Source of the DNA: Diaporthe sp. PMI_573
Lineage: Eukaryota > Ascomycota > Sordariomycetes > Diaporthales > Diaporthaceae
Direction of reading: 5' to 3'
Assembly: GCA_021399435.1 (NCBI GenBank)
Contig: JAJTUP010000057.1
Span: 310,001 to 374,000, forward strand
Length of the DNA stretch: 64,000 nucleotides
The notes under the pieces were generated by a model. It did no database searches. It worked only from the letters and a program-made list of their open reading frames with translations, and was not told the origin of the DNA. The position numbers and the translations under genes were made by a program. How positions within the stretch are numbered: position 1 is the stretch's first letter; every line of letters begins with the position of its first letter. This document shows, piece after piece, positions 1 to 12,838 of the stretch.

Positions 1-2696
1 ACCTGTCCGCTGGTTGGCCGGTGGGGCCAGTCACATCTGGGACCTGACGGCACTTGAATGATTAGCTAGGGCTGGCGGGCAGGCGGGCAGGCAGTTGGTT
101 TGTGAGCGCCGCGATGTGCGCCGGGAGCGTCTTCCATGGCTGGCGGCTGTGGTTGGCTGGTGGGGAGTGGGCATGGCTCTTCGATGGTGCAGTCCTCCCG
201 GATGATACATAGCAATAACATATCAGATACAGAGTTGTTCATGGATTGCCGTGGATGGCGCGGGATTCTAGACCATCTGCTCTGCGTCGTCTCGCGTCAA
301 TTGGGCTGACGGCTCCCCCTCCGCCCCCCATTTGCTGACAGGAGGCCCTGACTGAATGAGGCGTATGGATCGAGACAAAGGAGTTGCAACCCAGCCAGCC
401 AGCCGATGCGGATCGGGAACGACAGGCACACTGCAGGCAGTCTTCCGGTTGGTTAAGCGAGTGATAAGTGAGCGAGCAGGTGAGGGACAGGATGGTGGCA
501 TTGGGCCGTGGGAGGCGGGCCATGAAGCCGGTCGCAATGCTTGAATGGGAATGCCATTGTCTCGTTTGAGGCCCCTGGGTGGGACCTGGACCTGGAAGGC
601 TGGATGGGGCCATGAGAAAAGAAGAGGAAGAGACTGATGTGGTGGTTAGATCTATCTATGTCCATTCAGAGTCTCACCAAGTCAGATGGCCCTGGCCTCG
701 CACCGTGCCTCAGTCCTGTGGTGGCTGATTACTACTGGTAGATTAGCAAGATGGACGGCCGTGATCTACTTGGACAGTAGTGTACGTATTATCGGTCCTG
801 CCGCCGTATAAGCCAGACCCGTTGCCCGTTTTTGTCGATCTGCTACCACCCAGTAGGTTCGTTTACCGGTGCTGCTCTCTGCCAACTCTACCCGAGTACA
901 TAGACCCGACCAGACCGACAAGACCAGACCAGACCGGACCACGGTACCAGAACACGGGATACCCCTCTCTCAAAGGAAAAACCACCTCGACCCTTTCTTT
1001 TCCACCCCGTCCTCTCACCTTGGCTTTGCTTTCCTCTCCGGACTCTACCTTGACCCTGACCTGACCTGACCTCACCTGACCCCATCTTACCTGACCTGCT
1101 TGCTATCATCGAGTCTCCCCCAACCACGAGCCAATCGTTTTGACGGCGTTCCCTGGATCAACGTTCTTCGTCCAACGTCCAACTGTCCATCGTCTCCTCA
1201 CCGCCAGCGGCAAGAAAAGAGGTTCGTGTAATTCCAGCTTGTTCTCCCTCCCTCGCTTTGCCCCCCCTCCCCCAGTCCCAGTCCCAAGTTGGTGCTGGTT
1301 GGGACCAAAGAGCCCCCCCCCCAGGCAGAACCCCAGTCGCTCCACTCAGGAGTCGAGACTGTATCGGACGAAGAATACAGTTATCTCGGCCCGCAGCTCT
1401 GTTACAGGACCCCCTCGCTCCTCTGCCCCCTCCCCCTTGCATCTGCGCCCGCCTTGCGGTTGTACAGTACCGTGCTGCACAGCAAGTCAGTGCAGTGCCA
1501 TGCCATGGTAATACCCGCGCTGGTGGTTCTAGAAGGCGTCCTGCCTGCTGGCTGTCGAGCCCCCGGGCGGGTGTCCAAGTTCGGAGGGGTTCCCCATCTG
1601 GGCCCCATCTGGGCCCCATCTGGGCATGCCTGTCGGCGCTTCACCCACACAACCACGCCCAGGGTGGCAGCCCAAACACCTGCTCTCGAGCCCTCTGAGC
1701 ACCCGAGACTAGGGCTCTAGACCTCACCTCTTGGGGCCCTGCGTCTCAATGCCCTTTCCGTCATCCCCGTTGCTACTGTTTCAGCCTGCCCATTCCTGCC
1801 CTGTCCCAAGCCTGTCCTGACGTCCCCCTCTCTGAGCTGCAAAGCTGGTGCTGGTATGCTGCTTAGCCTTGGGGGGTCCCTCCTGTCGCATCAAGGGCCT
1901 GCTGACGATTTGGCACTCATAATTGTCACTGCACACACACTCACAAACACACGCATTGGCATATACACACACTTACACTCTCACACATAGCTCCTCTTGC
2001 AACAACCGGCAGATACGACACCAACCAGGGGGCTGAGGAAGTCGACGGGCACGAGCACGAGCACCGATACGACACTCACGAGCAACCAGAAACCTGGACC
2101 AGCAACCAGGAGCAAGACCCCGCCCTCTAGCCATCCCTCCCACCCCACTTTCCCTCCAGGGCCAAGTCCCCAGCTCTGCTGCTTGTCGTCTCCCCCTCTG
2201 CTCTTGACCCCGACCACACACACCACCACGCCAGACAACTTTTCATCCAGTCTATTGTTGTCTTCTTCACTTCCTTGCAGACGCCTCAATTCGAAGCACG
2301 CATCTTCCCGCTGCCAGCCCACTTGCCGCCCCTTGGACAAGAGACAGTGTTGCCGGCACACGTCTGATAAACCCAACAGCTGCACAGCCAGCCAACCAGC
2401 TCTCGCCCGCCCCTCGACTCAGCAGCGCCTTGACTGCATCCGAGGACCAGGACGCAGCTGCACAACAGCGCTCGAGCCGCCACTCTCACGACCTGTACAG
2501 TTCCGCGTCCGGGCCTGACTGGTCTCTGCTTCGGACATCACACCCTGCGCCATCTCTTGTGCCACCTTTCCTGGCCAATTTGTCTTGTCGTCAATCCTGA
2601 CGCCGCTGAGCGAGTCTTCTGTCGTCCTCCCGGGGCGTAGCACTTGATCCGTCGTTGCTGCGAGAAGCCAAGCCTGCCTCGGCCATATCCTCCACC
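1..2696. other. Gene-free region upstream of the MAP kinase
   Basis: No frame here shows a recognisable protein or a convincing exon-intron pattern. The stretch from about 960 to 2690 is strongly pyrimidine-rich on the + strand (runs of CCCTC, CTCTC, CACACA), as is usual for promoters and long 5' leaders of regulatory genes in filamentous fungi. I infer that the right half is promoter plus leader of the kinase starting at 2697. The left 900 bases hold nothing I can assign. Confidence 0.6.
1592..1624. repeat. 11-nt tandem repeat, three copies
   Basis: Three perfect copies of CCCCATCTGGG lie head to tail in the upstream region of the MAP kinase. No function is visible. Confidence 0.85.
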
Positions 2697-3982
<1,286 letters not shown>

Positions 3983-5550
3983 TCCAGGGGTCGCAATAGG
4001 CGGACACCAGCCCCACCAATGTTGTAGCGGTGTTTGAAAAATGGCAGGATTTGATGATGCTTCGTGCATGGCTATGATACCACGCGGTGAGCTGGATATA
4101 CGATACTTGGACACTTGAGGAGGGGGAGGGGGGAATCGGAGCACTGGGATTTGGGCGGTGGGCTCCTTCGTCGTCATTTAGGAGAGCAGGAGAGTCACGC
4201 GGGATGTTAGCTGTTTTTGATGCCAGGTCTTCTGGGAATTCCCTCGATTGAATATTCCAAAGCATCCATCGTTGGGAGGCCACTGAAGGGATGAACTATT
4301 GGGTTTTGTCCCCCCCTGAGTTTGTCGTTGTGCCGGTCCCTGAAGGAAGGCAGGGATAATGGGCCCAGGGCTCGACCGACCGACCAACCGGTTGTAGGTA
4401 TGTAAAGGTAGCTAGCTAGTCGTCAGTCACACGGGGGGTGGGCTTAGGTATGGGGACCACCATAGACTTTGCAATACATTCAGTCATTTGTTCAGCCGGG
4501 GAGCCTACCAACTTGACAAGCGCGGGCAGCAGAACCCAGTTTGTTCACTCAATCAATCCCTTGCGAAACGCGAGTCGATTTCGCTGTACGTGTCGGACGA
4601 TGTTGCGCGGGTCACACCTGATCAAGTCCCATACATACCTATCACAAGACGCATGCAAAGCCCAACCCTATTTCCCAGTTCCCCCCCCCCCCTTATGCGT
4701 GTGGCCAGACCTGGCCCAGACCTGCCCTACCTACCTCCCAGGCCGTCCGGGGAGAACAGCATGGACAAAGTTGGCCCACCTGCAACGGCCCCGCCCCCCT
4801 CATCGATGCGGACGCTTTGCCCCAGCCGCGCAGCTGAGAATAAGATGACGGGCAGATGCCAGTGGCCGGGGGTACGGGCCTCCTCTCACCCTGCCACTCC
4901 CTCCTACTCCCCCCCGTTGCGACCTTGGGCGAAATTTCAAACAAACTCAATCGCCAGCCATCGGATCTGGCATATGATTGCTGGTCCTGCTGGTCACGAT
5001 CACGGTGTGATATATACGGGGCTGCTTCGTCCCTGTTCTCCCCTCAAGCTGCCTGCTTTTCACCATTGAATGAGTTTTTATCCTCTCTTGGGTATCTCGA
5101 AATCGAAACGCAAAGACATGCTGCTGTTGTTGCTCCTGCGCCGCTTCCTGCTTTGCTCATGATGTGCCAGCAATCCGTTTGAATTGTTAATTCGCTCATC
5201 TCCGGAACAAATTACCCCATCATCCCCACCATTTCTCTCGCCCGTCCGGCGCCCATCAACCAGAACATGCTCCTGGAGCTGATTTTCTCGTCCTTCGCCG
5301 TGTTTAACCTCATCCTCCTGCCTCCGATGCTAGGCTTCTCTCTACGGAGCTGTCGCCTGACGAGGAGGCGGAGATCGAAATCAAGCTGATTCCGGGGGCC
5401 CACATTCTCGAGGTGGGCCCCTTCTTCCCCTGGGGTTGCTATTAAGCGCCTCACGACAATATCAAGGCGGGTGGCATATAAACCCGAAGCCATTGACCTA
5501 AAGGGGTTGTCGGATGGATGACAGCGTATCAATCAAGCCAGCAGACTGCT
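3983..5550. other. Intergenic region between convergent genes
   Basis: Lies between the MAP kinase stop and the stop of the minus-strand TLDc gene, so it should hold both 3' ends. There is a cytosine run near 4680-4692. Open frames here are short, lack conserved motifs and look like chance products of GC-rich DNA. Confidence 0.6.
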
Positions 5551-6811
5551 TCAACGCCGTCCCCCGCGGCCAATGACCCACATCTCGACGCCCAGCACCC
5601 CAAACTTCTCCCCCTCGTCACTCAGCGGCTCGTTCCCGAACGTCAGGCAGCGCGAGCTGATGCCCCTCGCCAGCGAGTCGTTCAGCCACAGGCCGTAGTG
5701 CCCGTCGCCGCCGCCTACGGACAGGCAGTGGGGCTCGCAGTACAGATAAAAGTCGTTCTCGCCGCTGTACGGGAACGCCTTGAAGCGGATCGACGGGCTC
5801 ATCGGGATGTTGGGGCTGGGGGTCCTGGCCGGGGAGGGTGCCTGTGCCGGGGGCGGGGCTGGGGTCACGCCGAGCAGCGACGGCACGGGGTCCGTCGGCG
5901 CGGCTGGCTTGGGTGGCAGGTCGTCGGAGAAGTCGATGAGCAGGTCTTCTTCTGGTTCTGGTCTTGGTGGCGGTGGTGGCTGGGTTCGGGGGAAGCGGGA
6001 CTGCGTGGGGCTGGATATGGTTGTGACGCGGACGAGGTTTGTCGTGTCCTCTGAGGGCGGCGGCGGGAGGGATGCGAGGACGGATGCTCGCCAGAGGAAT
6101 GTTTCCCCGTTGCCGAAGTAGTGCGGTGACGGGTGTGGTGATTCGGACAGGTAGGCGCCAAAAAGCTGCAGGTCGTGTTAACATCACCGATCAGTCACGT
6201 AGTCCATGCCTGTGGAGGTCATGTCCATGTGCAACACTCACGCCACCGTAGCTGTCCCTGACGACGAGGACGAAGCTGTTTCGCGTGCCCTGGAACGGGC
6301 TGCATTTCTCATACAGGGTCCCCAGGCTCGCCCCATCCTGGTCTAGGCTGTAGACAAGATTCCACTCCTCCTCGATGCGCTGCCGCTCTGGGACCATTAT
6401 CCGGATCTCCTCTGCGACGGCAGGTGTCAGCAGCCTCGCCGCCTCAGTGGTGTCCTCCCTGAAGCCCTTCAGCTCCAAGGGCTCGAGTGGCGGTGGCCGC
6501 AGTGGGGAGGCAGATCTGTTTATGGGTGGTGTGTAGACGCCGTTTATGCCGTTGTTCCAATGGTTTGGATAAGATAGCGGGCTGCCCAGCGAGGCCGAGG
6601 ACTTGGACATGTCGTCGTGGTGGCCTCCCTGCACGGCGGTCATGTCTGAAAAGCGGCGGACGAGGCCGCCAAAGCCGCTGGCAAGGCCGGAGAAGGAGTG
6701 TGTGAGGAAGGTCGAGGAGGCGGCCGAGGTGGTGGGAGTGGCGGCCCCAGACGAGGAGGGCGAGTAGTTGCCCGGCTGTCCATGTCGGACTGGTCGGTCG
6801 TGATAAGACAT
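5551..6811 (-). CDS. OXR1: TLDc-domain oxidation resistance protein (OXR1-like)
   Basis: Two exons, 6811-6242 and 6165-5551, giving 394 residues with a phase-0 intron (GTGAGT...CTGCAG). The N-terminal third is Ser/Thr/Pro-rich and disordered. The TLDc domain starts near residue 130 and continues across the intron: FGAYLSE, FGNGETFLW, then, after an insert, NDFYLYCEPHCLSVGGG, YGLWLND and FGNEPLS, ending in FGVLGVEMW. These are the signature blocks of the OXR1/NCOA7 family, linked to oxidative-stress tolerance and, in yeast and animals, to regulation of the vacuolar H+-ATPase. A Pro-rich insert of roughly 95 residues splits the TLDc fold between its middle and last third. The start at 6811 gives the longest frame; a later start is possible because the N terminus is poorly conserved. 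Confidence 0.9.
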
Positions 6812-7773
6812 GTCGGCGTTGAGAAGGGTGATTATCGTCGAGGGGTTCGAGGGGGACGTCGTGTTCGGGGTGGGCGGGGGAGCGTAGGACTCTCTCTTCC
6901 TCCCTGGTCTAGAGTTGAGTGAGAATGGTCAACGTGTCTCACTGACAAAGACCATGTCAACTGCGCCGCTCAGCAGATGGCGCGCTCTCTCTCGCTTGTT
7001 GAGGGTGGGTTGCACGAGGGACTCGCTTGCTCAGGCTCTAACAAGACCGAGCACAAGGAGCGACAAACGGCAGGCTGGGATGAGGTGGTTTGTTTCGTTG
7101 CGTCCGAGGTTGTGTTGTGAAGGGAGATGGTGATAAGTAAACAGGCAATCAGGGAGAAGAATGTCTACATAGTTACTGTGTACCGTACCTACCTACCTAC
7201 CTACTAGGGATCCATCGAAACATGGCGCTATTCTTCCCCGCCGGGGGGGGGGGCGGTCGAGCGCACAGGGCTAATCCTGGGCCGACCCCAGCCCTGGACG
7301 GCAGCTTATGACGTGCTGCCAAGCCGAGGCTTCAGCGTCTCAATGCTGCACGTACGTACTGTTTACTTGAGCACAAACAAGTGCAGCTTGGAGGACCATT
7401 TCTATTGCTGGGTAGACACAATATCGTACGACCTCCCGCCTCGGTGCAGCTCGGTTACTGAAGCTGATCTAAACAACGCAGCGCCCAGGCCATTTTGCCC
7501 AGGCCTTGGTCATCACTGCAGTGACTGGTGGAAGTCTGTGGCTCAGGGAGCGGCTCACCAGGCCACTAACTCACTTGGCTACTGACCGTCAATGTGATGC
7601 AGTATGGCCAGCCAAGCCTGGACCCGTCCGGCTCAGTTCGGTGGAGGCGTCCGGCCACAACTCTCACCGCCGAAGCTCTGGTATCGCCAGTCTCGCTCGA
7701 GACCGTGGGATATGCTCTGCCTTGGGCTAGGTAGAGCACCAGGCCCCCCTCCCGGCTCTGCCAGCCGTGTTGG
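6812..7773. other. Intergenic region between two minus-strand genes
   Basis: Holds the promoter of the TLDc gene (right of 6811) and the 3' end of the HEM4 gene. A short CTAC repeat lies near 7187-7204 and a guanine run near 7243-7253. No further gene is seen. Confidence 0.6.
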
Positions 7774-8797
7774 TCACGACATTCGCGACATGAACTGCTG
7801 GATCCCCTCGAGGACGCCCTCTGGGCTCGGCTTCTCAGCGCAGACGTCTGGGTCGAGGCCGAATGTCTTCTGTAGGTAGTTCCTCGTTGTAGGTCCAATG
7901 GTGGCGACAAATCTCGTCCTGTTCGGGTCGTTAGGCTTTGCCCTCCCTGTCGCCTCATCGATCATGCCCAGACCACGTAGCATGGCGTCGCAGCCCGTCG
8001 GTGAGAAGACGACGATCCACACCATCCTGCTCTCCTTGGTCTCCTGCAGGCGCCTCCGGAAATCGTCTGCGAACGACTCCATGACCCCAGTGCCGTAGAC
8101 CACGACCTCGTCTACCTCAATTCGCCTGTCACTTGGCAGATTTTCGTCCATGAGCGTCTTGGGGATGATGTCTCTCCTCTGCTCGCCCACCATGAACAGC
8201 AGACCAGGCTTCTCCTCGGTCCGGTCCTCGTACCACTGCGCATAGTGGTCCAGGATGAAATGGGCGAGGCTGTCGCCGTTGCCCGTGTGTTCACCAGATA
8301 CCTGCAGGGCAGGTTCCTGAGGCACGGCCTTGAGTGCCCTTGTGGTGGCCGGCCCGACGCTGTATATGGGGACCTCCTGGAGATGGGGCCACGCCAGAGT
8401 CGTTTTGGAGACACTGCTCTGCTTCTCGCCTATGGATGAACGTGAGCCGTGGGCTTAGGAAGGAGCCAGAGAAACGCAGGATGACTTCCTTACCTGGACC
8501 ATCTTGAACAATTTTTGTGAAGGCCTCCACAGCTCTTTGGGATGTGAAGACGAGGCCACCGTATGCTGCCCCGAAGTGTTTGCCGACCCTCTGGGACTGC
8601 AGGATAGATCGGACCCGTGTCACGCCGGCCTCATCGAAACGGTGTTCTAGGACTGGCACAAAGGAAGGGACAAAAGTGACGCCCCCTTGCGGCCGGGAGA
8701 AGATGTCCTCGTAGTTGTCTCCGGGCGTCGATTTTGTCTTGAGCAGCAGCACCGGCACCCCTCCGTCCCCTGCACCACCCGCTGCTGTTGTCGACAT
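7774..8797 (-). CDS. HEM4: Uroporphyrinogen-III synthase
   Basis: Two exons, 8797-8494 and 8429-7774 (phase-1 intron, GTAAGG...CATAG), give 319 residues. The enzyme closes hydroxymethylbilane to uroporphyrinogen III with inversion of ring D, the fourth step of heme and siroheme synthesis, in the cytosol. HemD family blocks seen in order: LLLKTKS near the N terminus, GLVFTSQRAVEAF, the IYSVGPATTRAL hinge strand, LLFMVGEQRRDIIP, VVVYGTGV, VVFSPTGCDAMLRGL, and the C-terminal VATIGPTTRNYL. The last matches the family's (I/V)GxTT(A/R) loop. The length is close to fungal and animal homologues. The intron choice is supported because it restores the strand leading to VPIYSVGPAT. Confidence 0.93.
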
Positions 8798-9362
8798 TGA
8801 AACTCAGCACGGAAATGTCCGAGGCATATGGCAGGACAGGCAGGCAAGAAAATATGGGGGAACCAAATATACTGTACGGGTAGACTATCTGCTCCGATGG
8901 CCCCGACACTACAGCAGTAATTGAGTCGAGGTGAGTGAGCGAACTGCTGTGTGGTGGGGCACGGCCGCTCTTGGCTCTACATTGTCTGATGTCAAGTGAG
9001 CCGGAGCCGAAGCATAATTGACTAGACACGCTTTTAACAATTGAATTGTGCTAAACATCTCGCCTGGACAGATTCGCAGTAGCGTTCACGCACGAGATCA
9101 CACTTGCAAACACGCCCCAGGGCCCTCGAGTTTTTGAATGGCGCCTTAGAAGGGGAAAGCGAGGCTTACAAATCCCAGAATCCCAGAATCCCGAATCTTA
9201 AAATGCATCTGTAGAGTTCGCCCAGCCCAAGCAGGTGACGACGCCGACGGCAGGCAGTGGACTGGCTTAAGCCCAACAACTTGGAAAAGAGCGGCAGAGC
9301 GGCAGAGCGGCAGAGCGGCATACCGAACGAACGACAGGGCATATCAGAGCAGCTTCGCGCAC
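8798..9362. other. Divergent promoter region between HEM4 and ERV1
   Basis: 565 bp separate the start codons of HEM4 (-) and ERV1 (+), so this is a shared upstream region. It is less GC-rich around 9010-9060. An 8-nt repeat (unit GCGGCAGA, about four copies, 9291-9320) sits 43 bases before the ERV1 start. No extra gene is recognised. Confidence 0.6.
9291..9320 (+). repeat. 8-nt tandem repeat in the ERV1 leader
   Basis: Almost four copies of GCGGCAGA lie directly upstream of the ERV1 start codon, probably inside the transcribed leader. Confidence 0.8.
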
Positions 9363-10003
9363 ATGGCCAACGAACCACGGCGCGACGACGAGTCGCAGGC
9401 AAACGGCCATGCCACCGCCGTCGCGACAGAGCCCGCGAAACCACTGCCGCCAGGCGTGGTCCTCGGGCCCGACGGCAAGCCGTATGTTGGATCCTGGTCA
9501 TTGTCCTGGATCTGGTCTCTGCAACACAGCTGACACCCCTTGGTAGTTGTCGTGCCTGCTCCAGCAAGACCGCCTTCTCCGCCCTGGCGAGGTCCATGAA
9601 GGCGCCCACCTCAACCACACCAGCCGCGTCGAAGACGAGCCCCGTCACCACCGCCCCGCCTACCGACTGCCCGGCCGATGTCGAGACCCTTGGCCGGGGC
9701 ACTTGGACGCTCCTCCACTCGATAGCCGCCACATACCCTGCCAACCCCAGCTCGTCCCAACAAAACGACCTGGTCGGCTTCGTCCAGCTCTTCTCCCGCC
9801 TGTACCCCTGCTGGGTCTGCGCCGACGACTTCCGCGGCTACATCCAGAAGGACCCCGTCAAGGCTGGCAGCCGCGGCGAGTTTGGCAAGTGGCTGTGCGA
9901 CGCCCACAATGATGTCAACAAGAAGCTGGGCAAGCCCGTCTTTGACTGCTCCAGGTGGGAGGAGCGCTGGCGCACCGGGTGGAAGGACGGGAGATGCGAC
10001 TGA
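9363..10003 (+). CDS. ERV1: Mitochondrial FAD-linked sulfhydryl oxidase ERV1
   Basis: Two exons, 9363-9481 and 9547-10003 (intron GTATGT...GGTAG with a CTGAC branch site), 191 residues. It reoxidises Mia40 in the intermembrane space, passing electrons to cytochrome c or oxygen. Visible: the N-terminal shuttle pair CRAC (41-44), whose first Cys codon follows the splice junction by one base; a Ser/Thr/Pro linker; the FAD domain with GRGTWTLLH (89-97), the active-site pair CWVC (128-131), and the structural pair C157-C174 spaced CX16C as in yeast Erv1, with HNDVNKKLGKP between them. The shuttle CxxC plus linker separates it from the ER paralogue Erv2. The start is the first ATG in the only exon that supplies the residues before CRAC. 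Confidence 0.95.
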
Positions 10004-10854
10004 GCTCGACTTCCGACTGTCCGCCTCCTCATCGCCATATAGTGTACGACTACAGAACCACATAGACTCGGCACCCCTGGATTAGGGACCCCGGTAGACC
10101 CATCACCACTCAGCTCCTCTGGAAAAGCCAGAATAGCCCTAGGGACTCCCCTCCTGCACCAGCGCACTAGCACTACAAATTTATAGACAATATGGCACAC
10201 AGCCTCTTATACGGGTCTGGACCCGACAGTAATGGTTCAGAGATCGCGCCCGGGCCTGGCGCAAACCGTGTGCAGGGCTGGAATGAAGTTGACATACTCG
10301 TCCCTTTGGGGGTTGACAAGATGGGCATAGTGTGGGCATCCGCCGCCCAGTATGCCCCTTCGGCTCAGCAGAAAACTGGGTCCGTGTTTTCGACCAGCTG
10401 GGCAACGTCCAGAATCTAGCTGGCATGGCCGAGTGCGATCCTTTCTTCGACGAAGAACTCTGTTCCAAAGCAGTCCGTATCAGAGCGCTCCAGGCGTGTC
10501 GAATCGTGCCACCGTCGCCGCATGCTTCATTCGGCTTACTGTGCCGTTCGCATCAAAGGAGAAGTTCTCCTTCGGCTTGGAAGCACGAGGAATTCTTTCC
10601 GCCATGTGGAATCGGCCCGCTGAGTCGTGATGGTGGTCTGACGTTAGGACCCAGCACTCTGCATCGCGAGGTTTGGCCTGCGCCTTCCTGAGGAGGTCTA
10701 TCGTATCGTCGCCGCTGCTAGCCGCTCTGCTTGAATGATATATATGTTTTCCGTGTCAAGCGACAGAGGAAAGTCTCAAGTGAGCCTGGTGTGCCCGTCA
10801 TTGCAGCGTTCCAAGTGCGTTCTCCTCTATCTCTCTGCTCTCCGAAATACTAGA
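10004..10854. other. Intergenic region before the pyruvate decarboxylase copy
   Basis: 851 bases without a recognisable gene. It would contain the 3' end of ERV1 and the old promoter of the decarboxylase copy. Frames here have no family motif. Confidence 0.6.
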
Positions 10855-12838
10855 ATGGGCTCCACCGACTACAGGCTGGACAGCCTTGAAGAGCCTGTCG
10901 ATGTGGCCGAATACCTCTTTACAAGACTGCACCAAGTGGGCATCAGATCCGTCCATGGCCTCCCTGGCGACTACAATCTTGCCTCTCTCGACTACGTTTC
11001 AGAATGCGGCTTGACGTGGGTTGGGAATGTGAACGAGCTCAACGCAGGCGAGTGTTGTCTTCCGGAGGGTAATTACGGCAATTATACTAACACAGCCCAC
11101 AGCTTATGCCGCAGATGGGTACGCCCGCGTCAAGGGCATCTCCCCCCTTATGACCACCTTTGGCGTTGGTGAACTCAGCGCCCTGAACGGGATTGCTGGG
11201 GCTTTCGCGGAACAGGTCCCTCTTGTTCATATTGTTGGCTGTCCCTCGACCACATCAGAGCAGAATGGGCTGCTGCTCCATCACACACTAGGCAATGGAG
11301 ACTTCAATGTCTTCAAAAACATGTCAAGCTTGATCTCGTGTTATGTCACCAAGCTCAACCAGCCAAACCAGATCGCGCTTGAGATCGATACTGCCATTCG
11401 CGAGTGCTGGGTCCGCAGCAGGCCGGCGTATATCATGCTGCCTTCGGACATGGTTAAGGAGAAGATTGAGGGGGCCCGGCTAAAGACTCGCATCGACTTG
11501 TCCGACCCACTCAATGACCATGAGAAGGAAGCATACGTTGTTGATGTCATCCTAAAGTACCTGTATGCAGCGCGGAATCCTATCGTTCTTGTCGACGCAT
11601 GCGCTATCCGTCACCGGGTGGTAAGCGAGGTCCACCGATTGCTCGACAAGACAAATCTTCCTGTGTTCGTGGCTCCCATGGGTAAGGGGGCCATCAACGA
11701 ACAACACCCAACTTATGGAGGCATCTACGCTGGCAATGCATCCCACCCGAGCGTGGCAGAGGCCGTAGAGGCGGCGGACCTAGTCCTGAGCATCGGTTCT
11801 CTCAAGGCAGGCCGCGTCACTGAGTGACCTTCCCTGTTCTGGGCCACGACACGCTGATATATGTCACAGAGTGATCTCAATACCGCGGGATTCTCGTACC
11901 GGCTGTCCCAACTGAACACTATCGACCTCCACAGCACCCACTGCACGGTACGATACTCTGAGTATCCAGGGGTAAACCATGAAGGGTGTCCTACAGAGGC
12001 TCATTGACGAGGTCGACACCACCAAACTCTGCGCCGTTCCTTCACCCCAGGTGGAGAACCAAGTCTCTGCCAATGATGACGGCTCGCAGACGATCACACA
12101 GTATTGGCTGTGGCCGCGCATCGGCGAGTATCTGAGAGAGGGTGATATTGACGGAGACGGGCACTGCCAGCTTCGGCATCTGGGAAACGAAGTTCCCCAA
12201 TGGGGTCACCGCATTAAATCAGTGAGTGTTTTCGCGGGATGGGCTCCTGAATCCTTGCTGGATGGCCCTCTTGCCACATACCGGACTACCTTACTACTTG
12301 TCTGCAAACCACTCGGTAGGCTGTGTTTTGGATTCCATTGAAGCTGACTGCGGATTATACAGAACCCTATGGGGGTCGATCGGCTGGTCCGTAGGTGCTT
12401 GCCAGGGCGCCGCGCTGGCGGCCAAGGACGCGGGCGTCGACAGGCGGACGGTGCTGTCTGTTTGTGGGCGACGGCAGCTACCAGCTCACGGCGCAGGAGA
12501 TCAGCACGATCGTCAGGCACGGCCTGCGCGTCACGCTGTTCTGCATATGCAACGAGGGCTACACCATCGAGCGCTTCATCCACGGCGCCGAGGCCGAGTA
12601 CAACGACATCGTGCCCTGGAGGTTCAAAGACACCCCCGCCGCGTTCGGGGCGTCCGCGGGTGAGGTCTCGACGCACGTCGTGAGGACCAAGGCGGAGCTG
12701 GACGGGCTACTGAGGGATAGGGACTTCAACGAGGCCAGAAACCTGCAGTTCGTTGAGCTGCACGTGCCCAAGATGGATGCGCCGAGGCCGTTGGTCATGG
12801 TTGCGAATGCTGCGGCCAAGAACAACTCGAAGGCGTGA
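10855..12838 (+). pseudogene. Pyruvate decarboxylase, disrupted copy
   Basis: The whole thiamine-diphosphate enzyme can be followed, but not in one frame. Blocks: N-terminal pyrimidine-binding domain ([29 protein letters not shown]), central domain ([22 protein letters not shown]), and C-terminal domain ([41 protein letters not shown]) with its own stop at 12836. Probable exons: 10855-11047, 11103-11806, 11870-12221 and 12363-12838. The first two introns fit best with GC donors. Three indels break the frame: one extra base at about 11978 (before the conserved MKGVL), a 5-base loss near 12150 (before TETGTASFG), and a 4-base duplication near 12456 (before FVGDG). Each changes frame inside a conserved block and no intron can absorb it. 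Working Pdc converts pyruvate to acetaldehyde in fermentation; this copy should not give full-length enzyme. Sequencing error remains an alternative. Confidence 0.85.
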
